From: Pseudomonas sp. C1C7 | GTDB lineage: Bacteria > Pseudomonadota > Gammaproteobacteria > Pseudomonadales > Pseudomonadaceae | Length of the DNA stretch: 64,000 bases | NCBI RefSeq assembly: GCF_013359595.1 | Contig: NZ_JABFMP010000002.1 | Location: 48,130-112,129 of the forward strand | Direction: 5' to 3' | Part shown: positions 42,064-50,065 of the stretch, in pieces | How the letters are laid out: each line of letters starts with the position of its first letter | How positions within the stretch are numbered: the stretch's first letter is position 1 | Notes under the pieces: generated by a model | Databases searched by the model: none | Told to the model about the DNA's origin: nothing | What the model saw: the letters and a program-made list of their open reading frames with translations, nothing else | Translations under genes and position numbers: made by a program

Positions 42064-42763
42064 CGCTCAAGGGTTGGGCGCTGGTGCTGTCCTGCATGCG
42101 CAGCAAGGTGCTGTCGCCCTGGGTTTCCAGCAGTTCGATGGTGCTCACCAGTTCTGAGCCGGTGATGTTGATCTGGTTGAACACCTGCTTGAGCAGCATC
42201 GATCGCGGCACCAGGGTCAGTTTCCAGTTCTGCGCGTCGCCACTCAGGGACAGCTCGAAATCCCGTTGCAGACCGCTGCTGTCGCCTTGCAGCACGGCGA
42301 GGAACAAGCGGTTCTGCTCGGCCCCGGCGCTCTTGCCCGGCAGCATCTGCCAGCCGCTGGCATCCCGCCGGGCGATGCCCTTGGCGGTGATGCGGTAATC
42401 CTGTTGCAGCGGGGTTTTGAGCAGCCACAGCAGGCCGTGGTCTTTCGCCAGGACGAAGGTGCCCTGGCTGGTCAGCGGCTGGGGCAGGGCGCGCAGGTGT
42501 TTTTCCTGGACGAAGTGGCCGTGGATCACATCGGGTTTGGCCAGTTGATCGCTGAGTTGTTGCAGGTCGAAGGCCTGGGCCAAGGAAGTGAATCCGAAGA
42601 ACAACAGGAACATGTAGCAGCTGCCGAGCCCGCGAGGCTGCGTCCGGCGGCGAAGCCGTCGCAAAACCTGCGCACGCGGGGTTTCAGCAAGAACGCAGGG
42701 CGACTGTTGCGCAGTCGGACGCAGGCTTCGCCAGCTGCTACAGAGGATTTGCAGTGGGTTCAT
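42035..42763 (-). CDS. apeL: LolA-like outer-membrane carrier (ApeL) with REP-lengthened signal sequence
   Basis: LolA-fold periplasmic protein. The mature part begins after TSLAQA with FDLQQLSDQLAKPDVIHGHFVQEKHL in overlapping pieces and covers about 180 residues. ATG 42763 overlaps the thioesterase stop (ATGA) and would give 242 residues, with an Arg-rich stretch of about 40 residues encoded by a type C REP between the first eight residues and the hydrophobic core. An internal ATG at 42613 would give a leader starting directly at the core but without basic residues. It probably ferries the lipidated pigment across the periplasm. Confidence 0.78.
   Translation of the reverse strand: MNPLQILCSSWRSLRPTAQQSPCVLAETPRAQVLRRLRRRTQPRGLGSCYMFLLFFGFTSLAQAFDLQQLSDQLAKPDVIHGHFVQEKHLRALPQPLTSQGTFVLAKDHGLLWLLKTPLQQDYRITAKGIARRDASGWQMLPGKSAGAEQNRLFLAVLQGDSSGLQRDFELSLSGDAQNWKLTLVPRSMLLKQVFNQINITGSELVSTIELLETQGDSTLLRMQDSTSAQPLSDAEQHDFAQ
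42616..42741. repeat. REP pair (type C) inserted in frame in apeL
   Basis: GTAGCAGCTGCC...GGCTGCGTCCG and its inverse CGGACGCAGGC...CCAGCTGCTAC bound about 60 bases of diverged sequence. The element lies in the signal-sequence region of apeL and leaves its frame open. The same REP type occurs at 46396-46526 in this operon. Confidence 0.85.
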
Positions 42764-43185
42764 GAGAGTACCCGCTCGACGGCATCGGTGAAGACTTTCG
42801 GACAGGCCAGCTGCATCTCGCGCGTGCCCATGTCGACGGCGACCTGCACGGAGACGGCGCGGGTCATGCGTTCGCCGGTTTCCAGGTCGCTGATCAGGTA
42901 GTTGATCTTCAGACGGTTCTCCCACTCCACCAGGTTGGCCCGCACATTGAGCTTCTGGCCGAACACCGCGCCACGGATGTAGCGCAGTTGCAGGTCGATC
43001 ACCGGCCACGCGTAGCCGGACTCGACCATGGCGGTGTAGTTGTGGCCGATCTTGTCCAGCAACGCGCAGCGGGCGACTTCCAGGTACTTCACGTAATGGC
43101 CGTGCCAGACCACGTCCATGCTGTCCACGTCGAAGAACGGCACGAGGATTTCCGTATCGGTGTGAAGCACTCCCTTGCTACGCAT
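42760..43185 (-). CDS. apeK: Acyl-CoA/ACP thioesterase, 4-hydroxybenzoyl-CoA type (ApeK)
   Basis: Hotdog thioesterase of 141 residues with the family signature VPFFDVDSMDVVWHGHYVKYLE in pieces around the catalytic Asp (residues 16-20), as in YbgC/4-HBT proteins. It likely releases or proofreads acyl chains from the carrier proteins. I use ATG 43185, which overlaps the ammonia-lyase end by 8 bases; the in-frame extension upstream lies within that gene and is not protein-like. Confidence 0.88.
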   Translation of the reverse strand: MRSKGVLHTDTEILVPFFDVDSMDVVWHGHYVKYLEVARCALLDKIGHNYTAMVESGYAWPVIDLQLRYIRGAVFGQKLNVRANLVEWENRLKINYLISDLETGERMTRAVSVQVAVDMGTREMQLACPKVFTDAVERVLS

Positions 43186-44722
43186 GCAGCCTCCAGTGTT
43201 GTTCGGCGATTCGTTGCAGGCACAGGCGCAGTTCGCCTTCCAGGGCACGGTCTTCGATGACGGGCGCAAAGTCCCGGGACAATTCTTCGTGCATGGCGGC
43301 CAGGGCCGGTGGCAGCGCTCGCGCATCTTCGGCCTGTCCACGCAGCCAGACGCCTTGATTGGCGGCGAGCAAGGTGGCGGCGGCGACCTGTTCGGTGAGC
43401 TCCAGCACACGGATCGCGTCGCGGGCGGCGATGGTGCCCATGCTCACCTTGTCCTGGTTGTGGCATTCGGTGGAGCGCGAGAACACGCTGGCCGGCATGG
43501 TGTTTTTCAGGGCTTCGGCGGTCCAGGCGCTGGCGCCGATCTGCACCGCCTTGAAGCCGTGATTGAGCATCGCCCGCTCGGCGCTGGCGCCGGACAGGTT
43601 GCTCGGCAAACCGTGGTTGTAGCGTTCATCCACCAGCAGCGCCAGTTGCCGATCCAGCAGGTCGGCGACGTTGGCCACCAGGTTCTTCAGACTGTCCATG
43701 GCGAAGGCGATGTGCCCGCCATAGAAGTGCCCGCCGTGCAGCACGCGCTCGGCTTTGGCGTCGATGATCGGGTTGTCGTTGGCGCTGTTGAGCTCGGTCT
43801 CGATGAACGAGCGCAGCCAGTTCAGGCTGTCGGCCAGCACACCCAGTACGTGGGGAGCGCAACGCAGGGAGTAGCGGTCTTGCAGGCGATGCAGTTCCGG
43901 CATCGGGGCGTCGATGGCCAGGTCCTTGCGCAGCCATGCGGCGACCTGCATCTGCCCCGGATGGGGTTTGGCGGCGAACAGGCGCTCGTCGAAATGCTCC
44001 GGATTGCCTTGCAAGGCAACCACATTCAGCGCGGTGATGCGCGTTGCCAGTTGCAGCAGATAGTCGGCGCGGGCGTAGGCCAGGCAGGCGAGGCCGGTCA
44101 TCACCGCCGTGCCGTTCATCAGCGCCAGGGCCTCCTTGGGGCGCAGCACCAGCGGCTGCCAGCCAAGTTCGCGATGCACGTCGGCAGCCTGCCGGCGTTC
44201 GCCGCGATACATTACTTCGCGCTCGCCGGACAGGGTCGCGGCGACATAGGACAACGGCGTCAGATCACCGCTGGCGCCCACCGAGCCTTCTTCCGGAATC
44301 AGCGGCAGGATGTCGTGTTCAAGGAAGGCTTGCAGACGCTCCAGCAGCTCCACGCGCACCCCGGAAACCCCGTGGCACAGCGACTGCAACCGCGCCGCCA
44401 GCACCGCGCGAGTGGCCTGGGCGTCGAGCAGTTTGCCCAGCCCGCAGCCATGGAACGTGAACAGGTGCTGCGGCAACGCCTCGACGTGATGCAGCGGCAC
44501 CGCCACCACGCAGGAATCGCCGTAGCCGGTAGTCACGCCGTAGATCACGCCTTCCTTGTCCAGCAGCGAATCGAGGAAACGCGCGCCCTTGGCAATGCGC
44601 TCGCGGTAGGCGGGATCATCCTGCAGCTGCGCGGGGGCCTGACGGTTGGCCAGGACCAGCACGTCTTCGATGCGCAAAGAGAGTTCGCCGAAGGTTACCG
44701 GCTCAAGCGTTGGCGTCGTCAT
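43178..44722 (-). CDS. Aromatic amino acid ammonia-lyase (HAL/PAL/TAL family)
   Basis: Lyase of 514 residues. The self-forming MIO cofactor triad Ala150-Ser151-Gly152 lies in GSVGASGDLTPL. Tyr61 (YGVTTGYG) and the later NLSGASAE and QDKVSMGT segments complete the active site. The selectivity loop reads TFHG (Phe90-His91) where histidine lyases usually have Ser-His. It probably deaminates Tyr, Phe or a related amino acid to a cinnamate that feeds the aryl starter; the substrate cannot be fixed from sequence. It overlaps the acyltransferase gene by 20 bases. Confidence 0.88.
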   Translation of the reverse strand: MTTPTLEPVTFGELSLRIEDVLVLANRQAPAQLQDDPAYRERIAKGARFLDSLLDKEGVIYGVTTGYGDSCVVAVPLHHVEALPQHLFTFHGCGLGKLLDAQATRAVLAARLQSLCHGVSGVRVELLERLQAFLEHDILPLIPEEGSVGASGDLTPLSYVAATLSGEREVMYRGERRQAADVHRELGWQPLVLRPKEALALMNGTAVMTGLACLAYARADYLLQLATRITALNVVALQGNPEHFDERLFAAKPHPGQMQVAAWLRKDLAIDAPMPELHRLQDRYSLRCAPHVLGVLADSLNWLRSFIETELNSANDNPIIDAKAERVLHGGHFYGGHIAFAMDSLKNLVANVADLLDRQLALLVDERYNHGLPSNLSGASAERAMLNHGFKAVQIGASAWTAEALKNTMPASVFSRSTECHNQDKVSMGTIAARDAIRVLELTEQVAAATLLAANQGVWLRGQAEDARALPPALAAMHEELSRDFAPVIEDRALEGELRLCLQRIAEQHWRLHA

Positions 44723-45644
44723 CGGTCTTCCAGAAAGGGTAAAAGTTGAACCATTGTTGAGGCGCTTGCAGGCAATAGTGACTCAGGCGCTCGGCATAGC
44801 GGGAGGCCCACTGATGAATGACCTGCTCGCGGTCGCTGCGCTTCCAGGTGATGGCCTGCGCGAAGGGTTCCAGGGTCAGGCGATAGTCGCCGTCGGGCTT
44901 CTTCAGGCACATCAGCAGATTGATCGGGCATTTCAGCAGGCCCGCCAGCAACCAGGGACCCTGGGGGAATCTGGCCGGGTGGCCGAGGAAGTCCACGGTC
45001 ACGCTGCGCCCGCCGTGCAGCGGCACGCGATCACCGGCAATCGCCAGCCACTCGCCGCGCTCAAGGCGCTCGTGCAGTTGCAGCATGATCACCGGGTCCA
45101 GTTCGCTGACCTGAATCAGGCGCAAATTGGTCGCCCCGGCCTCGCCCAGCAAACGGTTGAACTGCTCGGCGTGCTTGGTGTGCACCAGCACGTTCATGGT
45201 CACCTTCTCGCCGATTTCCGCCAGCGCGCGGCAGACTTCCAGATTGCCCAGGTGCGCGCCCACCAGCATCTGTCCGCGACTGCCGCGCAACTGGTCGCGC
45301 AACAGCGCCGGGTCGATGATTTCGATCTGCTCGATGCTCAGCTTGCGGTTCCACACGTCGAGCTTGTCGAGCATCGAATCGGCGAAGGCCATGAACTGGC
45401 CGAACACTCGCCAGTGAGTCGGGCGCAATTCGCTGCGACCGGACCAGTCGGCGAGGCGTTGCTGGTATTGCCAGGCACTGTGGCGGGCGCTGCGGCCGAA
45501 CAGGAAGAAGTACAGGACGATGCCGTACAGAATCGGGCTCAGCAGCCGGCGGCCGAGCACTTTGGCGCCGAACGCGGTGAGCTTCATCAGCCAGAAGCTT
45601 CCGCGTTCCTCACGGTCGGCCCAGTGCTGTTTATCGGTGCTCAT
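44703..45644 (-). CDS. LpxL-type lysophospholipid/lipid A-like acyltransferase (ApeJ C-part-like)
   Basis: Membrane-associated acyltransferase of 313 residues, LABLAT/HtrB-like: VGAHLGNLEVCRAL carries the H(x4)E-type motif and AGDRVPLHGG the second block. ATG 45644 overlaps the glycosyltransferase stop (ATGA). In other aryl polyene clusters a glycosyltransferase-acyltransferase fusion (ApeJ) occupies this place; here the two functions are separate genes. It likely attaches an acyl or polyene chain to the lipid anchor. Confidence 0.85.
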   Translation of the reverse strand: MSTDKQHWADREERGSFWLMKLTAFGAKVLGRRLLSPILYGIVLYFFLFGRSARHSAWQYQQRLADWSGRSELRPTHWRVFGQFMAFADSMLDKLDVWNRKLSIEQIEIIDPALLRDQLRGSRGQMLVGAHLGNLEVCRALAEIGEKVTMNVLVHTKHAEQFNRLLGEAGATNLRLIQVSELDPVIMLQLHERLERGEWLAIAGDRVPLHGGRSVTVDFLGHPARFPQGPWLLAGLLKCPINLLMCLKKPDGDYRLTLEPFAQAITWKRSDREQVIHQWASRYAERLSHYCLQAPQQWFNFYPFWKTDDDANA

Positions 45645-46375
45645 GCGCGCCACCGTCGCCAGAGAATCACGGGCGAGCGCAGCAGCATGCCGAAGAACAG
45701 GCGGGTGTGCATGCTCGATATCAGGACGTTGTCGTGGAACATGCGAAAGTGCGAAACGCCATCCAGCGGGTAATGAACCCGGGTTTGCAGCCAGCGCATC
45801 GGCTGGTTGCGCCAGGCCAGACGCACGAGGATGTCCGAGTCGAAATCCATGCGCTTGCCGATCTTTGCGGTGTCGATCAACGCCAGCACCGGTGGCAGCG
45901 GGTAGACGCGAAAACCGCACATCGAATCGCGGATCTGCAGCGACAGGGTGTTGATCCAGACCATCACGTGGGTCAGGTAACGGGCGTACAGGCGGCCCTT
46001 GGGCACGCTGGCGTCGTACAGCGGATAGCCGCAGATCACCGCGTCAGGATGGGCGCGGGATTGTTCGATGAAGGTCTTCACGTCCTGCAGGTCGTGCTGG
46101 CCGTCGGCGTCCACCTGCAGGGCATGGGTGAAACCCAGGCGGCCCGCTTCGCGCAAACCGGTCATCACCGCACCGCCCTTGCCCTGATTGGCGGCGAGGC
46201 GGATCAGGTGAACCTTGTCGCGTTGGGCCAGTTGGTCCAGCACCCTGGCGCAGGCCGGGTTGCTCGCGTCGTCCACCAGAATGCATGGCAGATGGCAGGC
46301 GAGCAGCGCCTCGACCACGGTGGTGATCGCGGTTTCGTGGTTGTAGACCGGGATGATGGCGCAGGGGTTATGCAT
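45641..46375 (-). CDS. Family 2 glycosyltransferase (ApeJ N-part-like)
   Basis: GT-A fold transferase of 244 residues. AIIPVYNHETAI starts the Rossmann part, VDDAS and the metal-binding DADGQHD (near 90) follow, and the product-side segment RDSMCGFRVYP completes it. It resembles dolichol-phosphate mannosyltransferase-type enzymes. In the pathway it may glycosylate the lipid anchor or the pigment. The REP-filled gap upstream (46376-46538) is the only long break within the operon. Confidence 0.87.
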   Translation of the reverse strand: MHNPCAIIPVYNHETAITTVVEALLACHLPCILVDDASNPACARVLDQLAQRDKVHLIRLAANQGKGGAVMTGLREAGRLGFTHALQVDADGQHDLQDVKTFIEQSRAHPDAVICGYPLYDASVPKGRLYARYLTHVMVWINTLSLQIRDSMCGFRVYPLPPVLALIDTAKIGKRMDFDSDILVRLAWRNQPMRWLQTRVHYPLDGVSHFRMFHDNVLISSMHTRLFFGMLLRSPVILWRRWRA

Positions 46376-46395
46376 GGGCAGTCACACCTCGCCCC

Positions 46396-46526
46396 TGCAG
46401 CAGCTGCCGAAGGCTGCGTCCGAGCGCGAAGCGCTCGCAAACCGGCAGACGCGGTATTTCGGTCCGGATATTGTGGTGCTGAGGCGAGCGTTTCGCACTC
46501 GGACGCAGCCTTCGGCAGCTGCTACA
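46396..46526. repeat. REP pair (type C) within the APE operon
   Basis: GCAGCTGCCGAAGGCTGCGTCCG and its inverse CGGACGCAGCCTTCGGCAGCTGC bound about 80 bases. The pair fills the gap between the ligase-dehydratase gene and the glycosyltransferase and may cause partial transcript processing or attenuation between the two halves of the operon. Confidence 0.9.
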
Positions 46527-46538
46527 TAAGAGCAGGGC

Positions 46539-48218
46539 CTAAGCATCCGCCGCCTCCAGCAGAATCCGCCCGCTGGAGCAGGTGGCGGTTTCGTTGCGAT
46601 AGGCGAAATAAAGCTTGCCGCGGCTCGGGTCGAAGCGCAGGTGCAACTGGACTTCATCCCCTGGCCGCACCAGCTGCTGGAACTTCAGGACTTCCATGCC
46701 GGCGAATTTTGGCGGCAGGTTCATCAGTTGCTGACCGAGGTTCATGGCCCACTCGACCTGCACCACACCGGGCAGTACGGGGACTTTGGGAAAGTGTCCG
46801 CTGAAATAGGCGAGGTCCGGCGGGATGGCCAGTTGCAGGCTCCACTCGCCATCGGTTTCGGTCTGCTCCAGCACCTGCGGCGTCTGGGGACGCGGCGCCA
46901 GCAGCAGGGCTTCGACTTCGGCCTGGGGCAGTTTGCCTTGGGCGTTCAGCGGCAATTGCCGCAGCAGGCGCCAGCGCCGAGGCAGGGCCAAGGCTTCGCA
47001 GTGCTGGCTCAGGTGCTGGCGCAAGGTCTCGGTGAGGGTGCGTCGGCCTTGATTGCGCAAGGCGTGCAGCCCGGCTTCGCTCAACACCAGCAAAGCGCCC
47101 AGTGAGGCGCGGTTTTCCTGCACGACGCCCAGACGCGCTTCGGCGACCCAGGCATGGGCCATCAGCGCTTGTTCGAGCATCGGCAGCGAGATGCGTTTTT
47201 CTTCGAGCTTGACGATCCGGTCCAGCCGCCCGAGCAGTTCGAATCGGCCGTCGGCGGCGATACGCGCCGCATCGGCGGTGTGTTCGATATGGTCGTCAGG
47301 CAGGTAGGGCGAGGCGATCAGCAGCGCGCCGTCGCTGTCCTGAGTGAGCCGCACATCGGCGAAGGGCTGCCAGAAATCCTGCCCCTGACGCCAGGCGATG
47401 CCGCCGGTTTCCGAGCTGCCGAAGATTTCCGTCGGCCATTGATTCAGGCGCTGGTGCAGGCTCTGCGCCGCGTCGGCGGGCAACGCGCCGCCGGAAGAAA
47501 ACACCCGGCGCACCGCGCTCAATGCCGGCCAGTCGAGGTTATCGCCCATCCGCTTGAGCAACGCCGGGCTGGCCACCCAGGCAAACGCGGGGTGTTCGCG
47601 GCTGGCCCGTTGCAGGTCTTCGGGAAAGGCCAGTTGTTTGCGCACGAAGGTGCGCCCGGCGCACAGCGGCCACAGCACGCGGAACAGCAGGCCATAGATG
47701 TGTTGGGTGGCGACGCTGCCGATGATGCACGCCGGACCCAGGTCGGTGCCCCACAGCCGCTCCAGGGCTTCGACTTCGTTGATCAGCTGGCGCAGGGTCT
47801 TTTCGATGCGCTTGGGTTCACCGCTGGAACCGGATGTACACAGGCTCAGGGTACAGCGCTGCGGATCGAGTTCGGCCGCGTTCAGCGGTGGCTGCTGGAA
47901 GTCATGCAGGTGCGCATCGCCGGCCTGATCGGTCAACCACAGGTCGACGTCATCCGACCAGCGCTGGCGGGTCTGGGGTTGCAGGTCGGACGGCAGCAGC
48001 ACGCTGACTTCGGCACGCCAGGCACCGAGCAGGGCGATGGCCAGGTCGGCGGCATCTTCCAGGTACACGGCCATGCGCCGCACGCCACGGGCTTGCAGGC
48101 CGGCGGCCAGACGCAGGGCCTGTTCGCACAGTTGCCCGTGATTCAAGGCCGGTGCGGTCGCGACGACCCGTTCCGGCCGGGCCTTGAGCAACAGCTGCTC
48201 AAGTTTTATCCAATTCAT
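46539..48218 (-). CDS. apeH: Fused acyl-ACP ligase and hotdog dehydratase (ApeH-ApeI)
   Basis: Protein of 559 residues. The N-terminal AMP-forming adenylate domain (about 1-420) has [11 protein letters not shown] (A3), [10 protein letters not shown] (A5) and [18 protein letters not shown] (A7-A8), and should activate the aromatic acid starter for loading on ApeE or ApeF. The C-terminal domain (about 440-559) is FabA/FabZ/ApeI-like, with [18 protein letters not shown] holding the catalytic His and downstream acidic residue. The fusion means one polypeptide covers both ApeH and ApeI functions. It overlaps apeG by four bases. Confidence 0.9.
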   Translation of the reverse strand: MNWIKLEQLLLKARPERVVATAPALNHGQLCEQALRLAAGLQARGVRRMAVYLEDAADLAIALLGAWRAEVSVLLPSDLQPQTRQRWSDDVDLWLTDQAGDAHLHDFQQPPLNAAELDPQRCTLSLCTSGSSGEPKRIEKTLRQLINEVEALERLWGTDLGPACIIGSVATQHIYGLLFRVLWPLCAGRTFVRKQLAFPEDLQRASREHPAFAWVASPALLKRMGDNLDWPALSAVRRVFSSGGALPADAAQSLHQRLNQWPTEIFGSSETGGIAWRQGQDFWQPFADVRLTQDSDGALLIASPYLPDDHIEHTADAARIAADGRFELLGRLDRIVKLEEKRISLPMLEQALMAHAWVAEARLGVVQENRASLGALLVLSEAGLHALRNQGRRTLTETLRQHLSQHCEALALPRRWRLLRQLPLNAQGKLPQAEVEALLLAPRPQTPQVLEQTETDGEWSLQLAIPPDLAYFSGHFPKVPVLPGVVQVEWAMNLGQQLMNLPPKFAGMEVLKFQQLVRPGDEVQLHLRFDPSRGKLYFAYRNETATCSSGRILLEAADA

Positions 48219-48760
48219 ATACGGCCTCGTACCCGTATTCGTATGAGCAGCTCAACGGCAAACATCAGACCGATCAATCCGTAGGAAATCAGCCCGGTGT
48301 AGACCATCCACCAGCTCAGCGGCGCCCACAGCGTCAGGGCAGCCGCGCACAAACCATTGCACAGAAAAAACACGCTCCAGGCGATGGTCACCTGGCGGGT
48401 GTAGCGAATGCCCTCGTCCGGCAGGTCCGGTTCACGCACACGGGCCAGGCGTTCCACCACCGGCGGGCCGTAAACCAGGCTGCCGCCGAACAGCGCCAGC
48501 ATGAAGGCACTGATCAGCACCGGGTACCAGCGCAGCAACGCCGGGTTGTCGAACAGCGCCAGCAACAGGCAGAACACGATGGCCATCGCGGCCATCCACA
48601 GGCTGCCGGGGCGGCGCTTGCCGGTCAGCACCCGGGCCAGCCACAGGCTGCCCAGCAGCAGGCCGAACTGCCACGGGGCGAAGTGCTCCATGCCGAAATA
48701 CACCGCGAAGGGGTAGAGCAGGCCCGCCAGCAGCAGGCCGAGGCCGATCAGTCGACTCAT
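48215..48760 (-). CDS. apeG: COG4648-type inner-membrane protein (ApeG)
   Basis: Membrane protein of 181 residues with about five to six helices and a conserved loop (VYGPPVVERLARVREPDLP in part) between them. This family is found almost only in aryl polyene and related pigment clusters; its biochemical role is not established. Overlaps the ligase gene and apeF by four bases each. Confidence 0.82.
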   Translation of the reverse strand: MSRLIGLGLLLAGLLYPFAVYFGMEHFAPWQFGLLLGSLWLARVLTGKRRPGSLWMAAMAIVFCLLLALFDNPALLRWYPVLISAFMLALFGGSLVYGPPVVERLARVREPDLPDEGIRYTRQVTIAWSVFFLCNGLCAAALTLWAPLSWWMVYTGLISYGLIGLMFAVELLIRIRVRGRI

Positions 48761-49011
48761 GCGGCCGGTTGAACCAGACGGTAGACCGCCTCGACCACAT
48801 CACTGACGGTACGCACCGATTTGAATTCCTCGGCGGCGATTTTCTTGCCGGTCTGACGTTTGATGTGATCGATCAGGTCGACCGCATCGATGCTGTCGAT
48901 TTCCAGGTCCTGGTACAGGTTGGATTCGAGGCTCACCCGCTTGGGGTCCAGCTCGAACAGCTCGACCAGGGCATCGCGCAATGTGTTGAAAATGTCGTCA
49001 CGAGTTTGCAT
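48757..49011 (-). CDS. apeF: Acyl carrier protein (ApeF)
   Basis: Carrier protein of 84 residues; phosphopantetheine site Ser40 in EIDSIDAVDL. Four-helix ACP pattern is normal. It is one of two dissimilar carriers in tandem; in studied systems one carries the starter and/or growing chain and division of labour is not obvious from sequence. Starts 9 bases after apeE. Confidence 0.92.
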   Translation of the reverse strand: MQTRDDIFNTLRDALVELFELDPKRVSLESNLYQDLEIDSIDAVDLIDHIKRQTGKKIAAEEFKSVRTVSDVVEAVYRLVQPAA

Positions 49012-49020
49012 GGTCCGGTC

Positions 49021-49296
49021 TCAAGCTGCCTGTTTTGCAGTGACGAACGCCGCAAGGCTCGCCACGTTGCTGAAATGGTTGCGGGTGTCCTTGGCGTCGG
49101 CGTCGATTTTGATGCCGTACTTTTTCTGGATGGCCAGGCCCAGTTCCAAGGCGTCCACCGAGTCCAGGCCCAGGCCTTCGCCGAACAGCGTCTGCTGGTC
49201 GCCGATGTCTTCGGCGCTGATGTCTTCCAGGCCCAGGGCCTCGATGATCAGGTTTTTGATGTCCCGGTTCAGGCTATCGGTGTTCAGATCGCTCAT
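49021..49296 (-). CDS. apeE: Acyl carrier protein (ApeE)
   Basis: Carrier protein of 91 residues; phosphopantetheine site Ser46 in GLGLDSVDALEL. Ends in a short Ala-rich tail. It is likely the main carrier for chain extension by analogy with characterised aryl polyene systems. It overlaps the upstream acyltransferase gene by 23 bases. Confidence 0.92.
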   Translation of the reverse strand: MSDLNTDSLNRDIKNLIIEALGLEDISAEDIGDQQTLFGEGLGLDSVDALELGLAIQKKYGIKIDADAKDTRNHFSNVASLAAFVTAKQAA

Positions 49297-50065
49297 CTTC
49301 GGCGAGCTCCTTGATGAAGTAAGAATGCAAATAATCGTTGAGCTTGCGTGAGGCCTGAGGGGCCGGACCCAGCTCGGCGAAAGCCTGCGGATCTATATCG
49401 GCGCCGACACGGAAACTGAAGTGCACGCGGCGTTTGGGAATGCGGTACCAGGGCTCGGCCTTGGTCAATGTGGTCGGGCTGACCTTGATCACCACGGGGG
49501 TGAGGATTTTCGCACCGCGCAGGGCAATGGCCGCGCCACCCCGATGAAAGGCCGGCGCTTCACCTGGCTGGGTGCGGGTGCCTTCGGGGAAGATGATCAG
49601 GGTCTGGCCGCTTTTGAGGGCGTCGGCAGCGGCATCGAGCATGTCCATGCTGCCATCATTGCTGATGTATTCGGTCCGGCGCAGCGGGGCGCGGGTGAAA
49701 GGGTTGTCCCACAGGCTTTGCTTGACCACGCAGTTGGCGTGGCGCACCAGGCCGATCAGAAACACCACATCGATCAGGGACGGGTGATTGGCGACGATCA
49801 TCTGGCCTGGCTTGCCGAGTTTTTCAGCGCCCTGAATGTCGTAGGTCAGCACGCCAGCGCGGGCCATGAACCGGACGAAAAACCAGAAACAGCCACTGAC
49901 GGTTCGCCGTGCGCGCAACCGATGGGTGGCGGCGTCGCCCGGCAGGCAGCTCAATAACGGAAAAACCACCAGGCGCAGGCACAGTCCGCCCAGCCCGAAC
50001 AGGGCAAAGCTTGCGGCGGTGGCCAGCAGGCGCCAGTAATAGGCGTCGCGGGTTTTTTCGGTCAT
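49274..50065 (-). CDS. apeD: 1-acyl-glycerol-3-phosphate acyltransferase-like protein (ApeD)
   Basis: PlsC-type acyltransferase of 263 residues: membrane segment near residues 15-35, the HX4D motif NHPSLIDV, and FPEGTRTQPGEAP. It could transfer the finished polyene acyl chain to a glycerolipid-like acceptor. ATG 50065 overlaps the chain-length factor stop (ATGA), which favours it over ATG 50086. Confidence 0.88.
   Translation of the reverse strand: MTEKTRDAYYWRLLATAASFALFGLGGLCLRLVVFPLLSCLPGDAATHRLRARRTVSGCFWFFVRFMARAGVLTYDIQGAEKLGKPGQMIVANHPSLIDVVFLIGLVRHANCVVKQSLWDNPFTRAPLRRTEYISNDGSMDMLDAAADALKSGQTLIIFPEGTRTQPGEAPAFHRGGAAIALRGAKILTPVVIKVSPTTLTKAEPWYRIPKRRVHFSFRVGADIDPQAFAELGPAPQASRKLNDYLHSYFIKELAEDERSEHR

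Noticed and set aside
42035..43009. Longer start for the LolA-like gene inside the thioesterase gene
   Set aside because: The extension upstream of 42763 is the reverse-frame-like shadow of the thioesterase gene; the ATGA overlap at 42763 is the natural start.
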